Source: Butyriboletus loyo (taxonomy: Eukaryota; Basidiomycota; Agaricomycetes; Boletales; Boletaceae). From it: DNA of 28,875 nt. Below, piece after piece: positions 1-9,942 of the stretch. The stretch lies in NCBI GenBank assembly GCA_038093515.1, contig JBBPSI010000280.1, forward strand, positions 1 to 28,875, written 5' to 3'. Both the position numbers and the translations under genes were made by a program. The notes beneath the pieces were generated by a model that worked only from the letters and a program-made list of their open reading frames with translations, ran no database searches and was not told the origin of the DNA. Position 1 is the stretch's first letter. Each line of letters opens with the position of its first letter.

Positions 1-637
1 GAAGGTGTGACAGATGGTTGAGGAGATGGTTGTTGCATTTCGTCAGGATTAATGATGGGGGAAATTGGTGGTAGGCCTTCGCATATTATTCCAGTTCCAT
101 CAAAACATACTCCTAGTGGAGGTGGCTCATCAGCTCTTTGTTGATTTGATGGTGGGGCGTCAGATGTACTATCTTCATCATCTCCATGTTCATCGGCATC
201 TGTTGGAAGAATAGGAGGCGGAATTGCAGCTTGTCTGTTGTTCTGTTCTTTGGAACAATGTGGGAAGTTTTCTTCGTCAAAAGTCGCAACAGACTCTACT
301 AGAACTTGTCTTCGGGTTGGAGACCAAAAGCGATAGCCTTTGGTGCCAGATTCATATCCAATGAAGGTGGCTTGTTCCGATTTCGGAGACAATTTGTTTT
401 CCCTGAGTTCCTTCTTTATAAAAACATATGCATGACATCCAAATACCCGGAAATAAGAGATATCTGGTTTCTCCCCAGAGAATATCTCGATGGGGGTTTT
501 CCAGTTATGACGACGCATTGGTTGGCGATTGTAGATATGAAGTGAGGTTTCAGTTGCGTCCTGCCAGAAGACTTTTGGTAGACAGGCAGTATGGCGCATG
601 GCTTCTTCTTTTTCCAGGATGGTCCTATTAAATCGCT
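1..637 (-). pseudogene. Ty1/copia integrase fragment
   Basis: Read on the minus strand, one open frame runs from about 637 to the left edge. It carries the end of a copia-type integrase core: a QRFNRTILEKEEAM helix followed by LPKVFWQDA, then KTPIEIF and SYFRVFGCHAYV, then FIGYESGTKGYRFWSP. These match the known copia series around the third catalytic carboxylate and the conserved FVGY...KGYR segment. An acidic, Pro-rich linker toward reverse transcriptase follows and is still open at position 1. The upstream half of integrase, including the first catalytic residues, is missing: at 637/638 the sequence changes abruptly to the ORF3 fragment of a Ty3/gypsy element. No LTR is visible. What lies left of the window is unknown, so the element may be longer. 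Confidence 0.85.
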
Positions 638-1513
638 GTCCCGAAAGGCACAGTTTGCGACGATGTGGCCAATGGCTCCGCAGAGGCCGCATACACGTTC
701 AGGGCAAAACTCCTGAATATGACCAGGGGCGATTCGGTGGCAGAAGGGGCATGTGTAGTTAGGGCACTCCCGGCGGAAATGGCCGACGGTCCCGCACTCG
801 AAGCAGAGTTGCGGGCGGACGAGGCGAGGTCGAGCAGAGCCCGGGCTGGGATCAGGGGATCTGTCGTCGACGACGATAGGCGAATCACGAGTACCCCGAC
901 CGGGGAGGTAGGGGGGCGGGGGTCCGTACGAAGAGGAGTTAGAGCCACCAGCTGCTGCGGCAGCGGTGGTGGCGGGGGAGGTGATGCGAGGAATAAGTTG
1001 GATGGCGGGGGTGCCACGACGAGTGGACGGTTGGGGGGTGACGGAGCGGAAGGCCCTGTTGGCGATTCTTCTTCCAGCGGCGGTGAGGGTGACCGATCCC
1101 GGGACAGATCCAGCCTGGAGAAGCGTCTGGCGAGGTTGGCGACGCACAGTCCTAGGCGGTAGGGGGGAGTGTCGACGAGCGACCTGGGGCTCGTCGACGT
1201 CGGTCCGAAAGGACTCGAGGGACTCTCCGGTGGTCTCCCTGGACGAATCCGCTACCAGAGTGGTCGCAGGTGAATCTCTTGCGGATGGCGCTGGAATAGG
1301 TAATGGCGGAGGAGATCCTTCCGCGGCAGGACGAGGAGGGGGATTGGGGCCGCGAGCGGTGGGGCGAAGAAATCCAATCCTGTCGTTGGACTGAAAGTAA
1401 AATTCCCGCTCTCTAGGAGCGAGGGCGACGAGGATGGGGCGTAAGACGGGTGCGAGGATACCGGGAAGGAGTTGGTCGACGACATAACCAAATCCTTCTG
1501 CGTGAAGGATGTC
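638..1513 (-). mobile_element. Truncated copy of gypsy ORF3 (triple zinc-knuckle)
   Basis: This 876-bp block aligns without net indels to 19218-20093 in element 1 (constant offset 18580) and stops abruptly at both ends. It covers ORF3 from DILHAEGFGYVV through the Pro/Ser/Arg-rich middle to the third zinc knuckle CGLCGAIGHIVANC plus AFRD, and lacks the ORF3 start and acidic tail. I count about 45 base differences but only about eight amino-acid differences from the intact copy, and the frame is uninterrupted. It is flanked by copia sequence on one side and a host DUF6534 gene on the other, with no LTR, PPT or pol attached. The minus-strand open frame runs on across both junctions (about 416-1555), but that chimeric reading has no support as a gene. 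Confidence 0.85.
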
Positions 1514-2465
1514 GTTGTAATGAGAAGATTGTCTGCCGCAGACGCAGAGAGCCATATGATAACAATAGACTCGAATCTATGGAACTGCGTGAACGTAGGC
1601 ACAAGGTTGACCGCGATAGTTGTGCCAATGCCGCAAACTGTAGAGGGGAAGATGTTTCGAATGTTTGAAACAAGAAGACATTACTTACGCATCCCGACTA
1701 GCGCGAGGACGACGATTCCAGCGATCAGCAATGTGTTTTGTTTGAGAATCCTGATCCTCCAAGCGAAAAAAATCTGTACTAAAGCCGAGGTAATGCCCTA
1801 TTCGAAGGGTCAAAACCATACGAATGCACGCAATGTTCGCTACCCACAGTCGTACCAGGAACTTGAGAACATCAATAAAGTCAACACGTGCCCACAAGGA
1901 TATGAAAATAGCATTACCCGTTGAAAACACTACGTGAATTTGTCAGTCATTGCAACTATCAATGTCAATGCGCAGCTTACCCCAATTTGCCATGAACAAC
2001 ACATTCAAATCCCCTAGATAACAGGTAAAGTAACGACCATGCAACACAGGACCGCCGTACTCACCAAAGTGAATGATCAGAGTGTCGTACATGTATATAA
2101 ACTCCAAAACCACGTTGAGGGTCTCCAAAGCAACTAAAGATGCAACCTAACAAGCTGTAAGGATGAGAGATACGGCAGGCAAAAGACTGGTCGCACAAAG
2201 AGCTTGAGCCAACGTGCATCGCTACGGTGGGAAAATTATGTTACATTCCACCGGCCTGGCCCATCAGCAATTCAGTTCGAGCGAGCTCACCTCTTATAGC
2301 ATGAAAAATAAACGAGTGATTGAGTTACTAGCACACCATACAGGATGGTATCCAGCACGAACCCCATGAGCATGGGTCCCAACCTGTGAAGTGACAGGCG
2401 TGATAAGGCGACACATCGCTTGGCGCGCTTAGTGAGACGTACGAGACACCCGCGGGGGAGACCAT
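1514..2465 (-). pseudogene. DUF6534-like membrane protein gene, 3' truncated
   Basis: Small exons on the minus strand rebuild the first two thirds of a fungal multi-pass DUF6534-type protein. Exons I can place are 2443-2465 (MVSPAGVS), 2291-2383 (LGPMLMGFVLD...SCYK), 2197-2221 (DARWLKLF), 2065-2146 (VASLVALETLNVVLEF...), 1981-2013 and one starting at 1929. After an unresolved stretch, an exon ending at 1689 gives VQIFFAWRIRILK, and 1514-1637 gives FHRFESIVIIWLSASAADN. Introns are GT-AG and phases agree for the first five exons. Hydrophobic helices alternate with short loops as in the family. The coding sequence stops at 1513/1514, where the retroelement ORF3 fragment begins, so the last helices and C-terminus are absent. 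Exon borders between 1800 and 1929 are uncertain. Function of the family is unknown. Confidence 0.72.
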
Positions 2466-3254
2466 AGCGTGGATATCCACACTGAGTACCAGCGATGGAA
2501 ACACCCAGTCGAGTTGGTCGCAGTGGGGAGTATGCAGGAGACGGGGATAACAGGGATGGCCGCATCGCGGAGGACAGTTCCTTTATTCCACTAACCCTAT
2601 TACGACGTCTTCAGGGTTTAACGTTAAGGGAGCTTAGTATGTATTTAATCCACGATGCCAGGAAATCTTACGGAATGTTCGATCACATGCCTTGACTCAG
2701 TCAATCATTGGGGTTGATCATGGTGGACAAGACGATAGTAGCGATTGCTGACCATCAGGAATGATTATTGGCACCTTTGCTGATAGTCCTTTCGAAGAAG
2801 TGGGGGGTAGAAAATTCATAAAGCCAGAAGCAACTATTCGCCGATCGGTAATGAAGCTGAAGCTTCGCCACTCGATTATGTAATTTAAAATTCGTATTTT
2901 TTTTCTTTCTTTTCTTTCTTTCTTTTCTTCGAGATCTTGGACCCGCTCAGGCCTCGGGTTTGATGCCTGCGTTGCCTGGTGATAACGTTGATCAGTGCCA
3001 TTTCGCCTTGCATGGCCACAACGCCACACGCCGCCACCACTGTGTAATTGTCGCAATGCTGCGATGTTTTCGTCGCAACGAACACCACGTTGCCCACGCC
3101 TCAAGTTCTTCGAGAATCGGACAAACCGACGGCGACCGTGTAATAATTGGCTTATCCATTAAGGCATCTGGTTCCCCGTGTGGTGGCTCCCACAAGCGTC
3201 GGTTATCATGCCGCTAAACTCGTGGAAACCACATACTCCGCAACATGAGGCGAA
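2466..3254. other. Intergenic, no gene recognised
   Basis: Between the DUF6534 relic and the P-loop gene no reading frame resembles a protein. The only notable feature is a pyrimidine tract at about 2899-2931 (T/C only, mostly TTTC units). Short open frames here are low complexity or overlap each other. Confidence 0.5.
2899..2931. repeat. Polypyrimidine (TTTC)n tract
   Basis: About 33 bases consisting of T and C only, built from TTTC/TTTTC units. It is a simple-sequence repeat in the intergenic region; no function can be assigned. Confidence 0.7.
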
Positions 3255-4028
3255 TTACGTTTGTGGAGGTCGCCCTTCGAGATGACCTTTCCATCTAGCA
3301 AGCTCGCCACAAGAATCGTCCAAACGTATCATCTTCCCTCCAGCTACGACACTCATCCGCTCAAGCCACGCCTTATACTTGGTCCTTGCGATGGCGTGAT
3401 TCGACACGCAAAACCAGACGATGCCCTTGTTCGAGAAAACCTCCGCCCAAGTCTCCTTACACCTTTCGGCACATGGAGGACTGAGATCAAGAAGGCGCAT
3501 GAATGTGCGCCAGAGGAGACGAGGCAGGTAATGGTGCAACGGCGGATCTAGCCCTATTGACGGTCGGAACAAAAAGCGGACATGTAAGTGGGAAGCACGG
3601 CACGACCTTTGACGAACCCACAGATGATGTCCGTTGCGCTATCAGCGACTATTGTCCCCAATGCCCGATAATCTCCATCAATAATCCAGTCTCGGGTATG
3701 CTGCGCCATGAAGGCGTCAACTTTTTCTCTGAATTCACCGTCCTGCGCTCTTTTCCATCCAGGTTTCCAGGCGATTTCGTCGAGGGAAATCTGAGGCACA
3801 TTCAACTTCGCGGAAAGGTAGTCACCGAGAGTGGACTAGAGGCCATATATCTGGGAGAGTTTTGGGACGGTACGGTCTTGCAACACTCACCTTGCCCGTC
3901 CCTGAGAGCTCTCAATGCCGCGGAAACATAGAAGACTCGTGCGGAAACGGCATACCACTATTTCCTATCAAGTGTATCCTATAATTTCCATGCCCGTCAC
4001 CGAGAAGAGGGGGGTTGCATATTGGCAT
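3255..4028 (-). CDS. P-loop kinase-like NTPase with 11-nt micro-exon
   Basis: Four exons on the minus strand (3956-4028, 3891-3901, 3622-3835, 3255-3553) give 597 nt, exactly 198 codons plus stop. All introns are GT-AG (54, 55 and 68 nt). The Walker A loop GNSGTGKS sits at residues 22-29 and is spread over three exons. Then follow LNVPQISLDEIAWKPGW, FREKVDAFMAQH, DWIIDGDY and IIWLDPPL. This order (P-loop, D-E-W-K-P-x-W, W-I-I-D-G-x-Y, W-L-D) is typical of small adenylate-kinase-like NTPases related to bacterial FlaR/topology-modulation proteins; the substrate is not known. The C-terminal half has VFSNKGIVWFCVSNH, usual for fungal members. The start was chosen as the ATG 25 codons before the first splice site. 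I am confident of the family and not of a specific reaction. Confidence 0.8.
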
Positions 4029-4285
4029 GATAGTCAAGATTGGGTATGCCAATTGAACACACGAGTGGATATGTACTTGTGATACACGCAGCACAATCAG
4101 GGTGACTCAATTGCGGTACCGCGGGTGCGCTTACGGTGGAGCCCGATGATTGCCGTACGGTTACATTCAAAACATAACTTAGTAAGACCACTGCATGTAA
4201 CCATTAGCGGATAACAGCTTGTTGCCACAAAGAGATTAATGAGATCTAGACATGACAGGACTACGCACAATGTAATGCTACAGGG

Positions 4286-5551
4286 TTATGAAACCTCCTC
4301 CATGTCGTCGTCATCTTCGTCGTCATCATCCTCATCATAATCCTCCATTGCCACATCACCATTCGCCCCAGAGCTCGGACCGGGAACATTTTCTGCCTTG
4401 ACCTAGAGAATGGATCTCAACATAAGAACGAAAATGATATGCAGTAGGACACTGACCCCTTCCCTGGCAAAGATTTCCGTAAGCTCCCACATGCCGTTAT
4501 ACTCACCACTACGATGGAGTGTGGCGATTTCATTCAGTACTTCTTTGAGATAAACCTCGGGTTGTTGGGTCCGTTCCCTTAGAGGTTTAAAACTCCAACG
4601 AGGTTGTTCGCGGAAAAGTTGGAATAACAAATCCAGTAGCTGATTCCGCGGCAAACGAGCCATGCGCTCAAAGGTACCCTTGACAGGTTTTGGTTTGGTT
4701 TTCTGATCAAAATCGTGAGTTGGTTCTCCGCGCGATGAAAACGGACGCTGACAATCATATCAGCGAACGAGCCAGTGGCTACACCACTGCTCAATCTATT
4801 GATTCCGCCACGGCCACCGCTGAGGCCCGCCTCTTCAATCATGCGAATTTGTCTCCGCGGGGTATTGTATGCCCGACTTCTCTCCCGCATTTGTCGCCTA
4901 TACGATTCGTTGAAGAGCGGCCTCAAACTGCACTCGTGCTTTATACGACCCGTCAAAATTGTTGTCCGTGCACGAGGGTTATACGTATGTGCCGCGGCCG
5001 TCCCTGAGGGAGGAGGAACGGGGTCTTTGGGACGTTCGGCAACGACGAGTTGATTTTCCACAGATTCATTCACCATTTCCAACTCGTATCTATCCACATG
5101 GACACCATTCTCTCCCGTAGGGATGTATGCGGCGTCCGGGGGGAATGAAGGTAACTCTGGTGCGCGAGGGGCCGTGTCATTTGGGTCGGGAGGCAGAAAG
5201 AGGAATATGCGTGGTGACCGTCCCGAAGAGCTGACGGCACTTTGATAGATACGTATTGTAGCAAGGTGAACGTCCTCCTTGTCAATAGCTGCCCATCGTG
5301 CCATCAAGTGTTTAGGTATCTTTCAAAAGACCATAAGAGAACGACTCCTCGAACGTGCACAGTACGAGGCTCGTCTCATCTCGGCACCCGTGTTCAAGGT
5401 AAATGGGATTGATGCTCACCTTGACCATCCAAACTCTCCCGTTCCCTCTGTCCAACATCAGCTCCTCGTCAGGATCGGGTTGCGTATCCTCGTCGTGGGG
5501 TACCTCGGGATCGAATCGTTTCTTGTCATCCTCCACGGTTATATCGTCCAT
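4286..5551 (-). CDS. TFG2: Transcription initiation factor IIF subunit beta
   Basis: TFIIF beta (RAP30 homologue) partners the alpha subunit, binds RNA polymerase II and helps load it at promoters in the nucleus. Four exons (5420-5551, 4753-5319, 4457-4702, 4286-4402; 132, 567, 246 and 117 nt) splice in phase 0 to 353 aa. The N-terminal RVWMVK / PKHLMARWAA segment belongs to the dimerisation domain. The C-terminal part (about residues 240-305) is the winged-helix DNA-binding domain, with FERMARLPRNQLLDLLFQLF, PRWSFKPLRERTQQPE and YLKEVLNEIA, all family hallmarks. The last exon adds an acidic D/E-rich tail, as in other fungi. Length lies between S. pombe and S. cerevisiae homologues. Introns begin GTGAGC, GTCAGC and GTCAGT; the last two are weak donors, but phases and homology agree. 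An unrelated open frame ends only 9 nt before the ATG. Confidence 0.93.
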
Positions 5552-5560
5552 GTTGCACCA

Positions 5561-5914
5561 CTAACAACGATGAAGATTGGTTTCTGGCAGTGTTGAGACG
5601 TTGAGTGTGGTTTCGTGCGTTGTTTGGAAAACAACCGCATTGTATGACGTAATACCTCTAAAAAGGGTACTCTTGCCTGGGAACCGCTTCGTGAACAGAC
5701 TAGGATAATCCAGGACGTCTCGGCATATGGCATTTACTGCATGGCGATATGTCGGGTTATCCGTCACGAATCGTCGGCCCCGTCTGATCATCAAACAATG
5801 TTATGTAAAAGGGACTGTTTTCTTCCCTGACCGTGGTACTTTCCTACCTGAGATGTAGGCATTCCTGCACCGCTAGACCAGCTTTGGCTAGGACATTTCT
5901 CGAAACGATTATCT
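5561..5914 (-). CDS. Unrecognised small ORF upstream of TFG2
   Basis: I do not recognise this protein. On the minus strand a frame ending in TAG at 5561-5563 reads RRGRRFVTDNPTYRHAVNAI, then a continuous, protein-like sequence ending in LPETNLHRC. Its upstream side can join through a plausible intron (donor GTAGGA after CATCTCAG at about 5850, acceptor ending TGATCAG at about 5788) to an exon reading RNVLAKAGLAVQECLHL. No start codon is evident and the 5' boundary given is approximate. The stop lies 9 nt before the TFG2 start on the same strand, leaving no space for a separate terminator and promoter. It may therefore be a short upstream gene, part of a longer TFG2 transcript, or an accidental open frame. 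Confidence 0.3.
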
Positions 5915-6589
5915 GGATTACGATGGGTGAATGACAGGTCTGAGAACTGGACGGAACTAACATACATGGGTACGAAACCAGTTGACGAATTTTCTACATT
6001 CGAGTTGTGTCCCGTAAGTAACAAATTACCTCGAAGAACAACCGGAAGTACAGATAAGTATTATCTTCGGTTTCTAGAAACTTGTGCGCTATGCAGTGAC
6101 ACGAAACTGCAAGTTGCAGGTTGTGTGGCGTTGAAAATATAAAGAATTGATCTAGGCAAGACTAAATCGAGTTTCGTCCGCCTCAGCACCGAGCATAGGG
6201 ACTCGGCCGGGGGTCACCATATCTGGCCCATAGCCCGGGAAACGAGTCTCAGCTGCGGCGCGATGGGCGCAGGTTAACTGACTATCTGTGTGACGTGGCT
6301 GCGCCTAAGCCCCTCGTTGTGTCCGCACCTGTCTATCCGGATCTCCACATGACCCCCGCCGTAGCCCAGAATACGCCCTATATTTTGATCGCGACCACCA
6401 TCGGAGCGCTATCCCTATCATGAATGACTGGTAGCACAGGTGTGTACGCAGCCTTGATGAATTAATTTACAAACGAGACCCTTAGCCTGAGTATAAAACG
6501 GATCCGGCGTTGAACAGCCCTCTCGAGTCCATCAGTCCATCCGAGCCCATCGACCAAAGGAACTCACTCACTTTGATCATCTCGTCGAC
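5915..6589. other. Intergenic / GST promoter region
   Basis: No convincing coding sequence between the ORF upstream of TFG2 and the GST start. The last 100 bases hold a TATA-like element for the downstream GST. A short plus-strand open frame (5927-6142) shows no family resemblance. Confidence 0.45.
6492..6498 (+). promoter_or_regulatory. TATA-like box of the GST gene
   Basis: TATAAAA about 98 nt upstream of the GST ATG, a reasonable distance for a fungal promoter with a 60-70 nt leader. A CT-rich stretch and ACCAAAGG precede the start codon. Position and consensus are the only evidence. Confidence 0.5.
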
Positions 6590-7462
6590 ATGGTTCTCAA
6601 AATTCATGGTCATGCCATCGCACCTCTCGTCAGACTAGTAGCCGAAGTGTGCAAAGAGAAGGAAATACCATACGAAGTCGTCAACGTTGCTGTGTACAAG
6701 GGAGAACACAAGACGCCCGCGTTCAAACAGTTCCAGCCGTTCGGTCAAGTCCCATACATCGTGAGAGGATGCCTTGCACACCGACCCTGCATTCGCTGAC
6801 GAGCTTGGGTGTAAATCAGGATGACGATGGTTTCATCTTGTACGAGTCCCGAGCAATCTGTCGATACCTCGTCAAAAAGTACGAGGGACAGGGGACCCCC
6901 GGGCTTATACCAAAGGATCCCCAATGCGAGGCATCGTTCGAGCAAGCCGCGTCCATCGAGTATTCTAATTTCTACCCCTTTGCCTTGGGCCTCGCCACAG
7001 AGAAGATCATTAAAAAGTCGCTCTATCCAATCTCCTTGAACCCAGAACACCTCTCACGCGTCCCCCTGTAGACACAGAAATTTGCCTGCAGACGAAGCGA
7101 GAGTGAACGAGTATCTTCAAAACCTGAACGCGAAACTCGATGTCTACGACGATATTCTTGGCGCACAAGCGTACCTGGCGGGAGACGTGAGTTCCCTTTT
7201 TTTCCCGAGATCAATAATTCAAGAATGTCTTTCTGCAGAGCGTGACCTTGGCAGACCTCTTTCATCTCCCATACGCAGCCATCGTAATCGAAGAACTCGG
7301 TTACAATGTACTGATCGAACACAGGCCCAATGTTTCGAGGTAGGAACCCCCAATCTCCTCTGATTGGTCACTGGGAAGAGTTCATCACTGATTGGTCGTG
7401 ACAGATGGTGGCAAGCGATATCGACGAGACAAGCATGGCTGGCCGTGAAGGACAGCGCCTGA
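6590..7462 (+). CDS. Glutathione S-transferase, phi-like (GSTF)
   Basis: Cytosolic GST that would conjugate glutathione to electrophiles. Five exons (6590-6760, 6820-7016, 7078-7186, 7239-7339, 7405-7462) total 636 nt, giving 211 aa, the usual length. The thioredoxin-fold N-terminus reads MVLKIHGHAIAP, then FGQVPYI joined to DDDGFILYESRAICRYL, the cis-Pro and glutathione-binding E-S-R-A signature. The helical C-terminal domain contains LPADEARVNEYL, YLAGD, SVTLADLFHLPYA and a final RWWQAI. Phi-class assignment rests on the PFGQVP and HLPY motifs. Intron 2 uses donor GTCGCT, weak apart from GT, but only that splice restores the reading frame and the expected I-I-K-K-N-L-P-A-D sequence. The gene stands alone, divergent from TFG2. 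Confidence 0.9.
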
Positions 7463-7948
7463 AGTCTTCTCAAGTTTTTAATTTTTTTGTGTACTTTATA
7501 TCAGTATCGAAAGTTATCGAAACAACAACCATTTGCGACATACATACGATCGGAGTTATAGAAATGATTGAGCTTACCGTTAACAGTCGAACAAGAGCCC
7601 TATAAATCAAAATTTTCCAAGTAATTGACATTTACATATAGAGGCTTCAGCTCCACACGGTCATATAACACGCCGTGCACAGACAACCAGATACCTCACC
7701 CACTCATGTGTTTCCACCGCGATCAGTCAGATCACTGTGGGGTGCGGGGTATACGAGCCATGGTGTGACAATCAGTTGGGTGAAGACTGTTTCATATTTC
7801 TTGATTTTATCGGGTTCGAGTTTCCATTCATGCATTCGTTAATATATCTGATTTGCTTAGCTGGGACACGCTTGCAGATTCGGGGAACGACACCAAAATA
7901 CATGGAAACCGAGACAAAACCTACATCCGGACAGTCCAACTCAGGGTC
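7463..7948. other. Intergenic, no gene recognised
   Basis: AT-rich spacer after the GST stop; a T-rich stretch (TTTTTAATTTTTTTG) soon after the stop may belong to the 3' end signals. The plus-strand open frame at 7737-8096 has no family-like features and overlaps the better supported minus-strand F-box relic. Confidence 0.4.
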
Positions 7949-9131
7949 CTACATTAACCCAACTGAGCTAGCGGGAGGCGGCCAAGTATCAGTGCCTCCT
8001 TCAGGCTTCAACACGAATTCGCAATATGCCAATGTAGGCCATGCCTCTGGTCGCAGTCTCCTCTTGACATCATCCTCGATTTCCAATGCACTGTAGAGCG
8101 ATATGTCCACTCTTAATCTTACCAACCCTGCATAGACCGGTGGCTCCATCGTCGCGAGAAACCCGGGAATATATTATTTCTGTGTGTCGACATAATTCAT
8201 CCTGACCTCCAGCGAGTATAGAGGTAGATGTCGCTGCGCGAGCGTGAGGAAACGCCCGTATTCCGATACGCCAGGGAAGTGATCCCGATATTCGATTGTC
8301 ACCGAGTTAAGGTATGGCGAACAGATCCGAGAGACGATATCAGCGGCCGGACCGTCACAAATGGAGATGCGCTCCACATGACGAAAAATGCTAGGCGAGA
8401 CAGTCGTTTCATCAAGTTGGAAGGAGTGCTGAAAACTAGAGCAAAGGGAGCGAGGGAACATGCCAAGATTTCGTATCGGAGCGGTAGATGCAAGATGCAA
8501 GAGGTTTTGGAGGTCGGCGGGGTGGATCATGAAAGCGGCGAGATGGACTGTATGAAGTCCAAGGGCCGTAATCCTGTGTTGGGATGCCGTCGATATAGGC
8601 CAACTATGTAAAGTTCCTTCAGAAAAGGTGCGTCACGAGCAGCCTGACACAAGGCAACTTCAGCACTACCACCCAATGCAAGTGAAAAATCGACAATGAA
8701 CGCAGTGAGGACGGGAACACTTTCATCCCAGGGGTAAACGGGCCGAGAAGACAGCACCAGAGTGATGATAGTCTGGGGAAACGCTCGACGGCAGTCCGAA
8801 CGGAAACAAACCATTGGTATAGAGCACGGTCGAGGTAGGCCTCACGGGGGCGGGTGCGTCGCACGCGATACGCGTACATGTCAAAGAGCTTCCAATCCCC
8901 GGGAGGAGGGCACTCGACAAGCGACAGTGTGGCGATGTCGAACCTCAACTCCTGATAACACATGAGCTTCCTCAGAAGCGTACTATATGATGGCTTACAT
9001 TTCTTAGAGCGGCTGGGGAAGTAAAGGTACGAATGGCGAAACCGAATCCATATCTGCCCACAGGTAGTCAAGTGCTGTGCTAGACACGACTTTTGAACTG
9101 CAGACGAGGGATATAATGGATGGCTAGTCAT
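7949..9131 (-). pseudogene. F-box/LRR-like gene, probably decayed
   Basis: Minus-strand segments match the leucine-rich part of Agaricomycete F-box-like proteins, which select substrates for SCF ubiquitin ligases. The order is LRFDIATLSLVECPPPGDWK / LFDMYAYRVR, VERFPRLSSLWC, SLALGGSAEVAL with DAPFLKELYI, GLHTVHLAAFMIHPADLQNLL, IRNLGMFPRSL, then LVRLRVDISLYS and PEAWPTLAYCEFVL. These lie in changing frames: a shift near a T5 run at about 8690, another around 8590-8600 and another at about 8545-8570, plus a frame change between 8150 and 8175 that might be an intron. No clean GT-AG introns explain the first three, so I call a pseudogene. The F-box itself would lie at or above 9131 and is not recognisable. 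Confidence 0.55.
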
Positions 9132-9942
9132 CGGTCAGATCGTCCAGGGTTACCCTTAGTATCTCTGAGATATAGAATATCTGATAGCGAGAGCCGTCCA
9201 TATGGGCATAGAAGTTTGGCATTGGGTTTTGAATAGTTCGTATGTGGCAGGTCGATATCGAGGAGACCCGACGCGTTTTGCAGAATTAAAGTCGAGAGAA
9301 AATAATGTCGTCCGAAACGTACAGTCCGCACTTGAAATAAAAGTCGATGCTTTGGGCAATGGCAAGACTAGAAGTTTTCCCGATCGAAAATATGTAGACT
9401 CAAACTTGAAGTCTCGGCGAACACGTTGGCTTTTCCAGAACATTGGTGTAAAGAACAAGTGCTGTGACGGCCTAAATGTGTGTGGAAACTTCAAATAAAT
9501 TAATGATAACTTTTTTGCTGGTATGCATTACTAGGAGCAAGTTCATCAAACATCCAACCAAACTCAACCTTAACTAGCACATGTTCGATTGAATGTAGCA
9601 ATATCACTTTATTTCCATACCAAACTGTGGTGACGAAAACAAAGAGTTCTACTGAAGTCTAATGCCTGATCGTGAGTTGGGGTTGCACAAGTATAGTTAT
9701 GTTTGTACGCATGTCCAGAAATGCAGCATTTTTGCGTGATAAAAAGAGAGACGGGAAAATGCGAATGCACGTTCCGATGCTCCGGCGACGCAGTGTTCGA
9801 CCGTCTCTGACCGCGCCTAGCGAACATCGCCATTTTAGAAGGATTGTCGAGGGACCGAGTCTCCCAGCGGATTAGAACAATTAAGCTAAAGCTATCCCCC
9901 ACCACACCACACGCATCCTCGGCTTCAGGTCGCTCCGGGTCT
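9132..9942. other. Spacer between F-box relic and Lon, no clear gene
   Basis: The expected N-terminus of the F-box relic should lie here on the minus strand, but the open frame at 9156-9494 shows no F-box signature. Nothing else is supported. Lon ends at 9943, so part of this stretch holds its 3' untranslated region. Confidence 0.4.

Noticed and set aside
416..1555. 379-codon minus-strand open frame as a single gene
   Set aside because: It runs through three segments of different origin (DUF6534 out of frame, ORF3 in frame, copia out of frame); only the ORF3 part is meaningful.
2935..3000. Possible tRNA or tRNA-derived SINE end next to the pyrimidine tract
   Set aside because: A CAAACCCGAGG stretch on the minus strand is faintly like a B box, but no cloverleaf or A box could be built.
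7737..8096. Plus-strand 119-codon frame
   Set aside because: Overlaps the C-terminal LRR-like segment on the other strand, which has family-like sequence.
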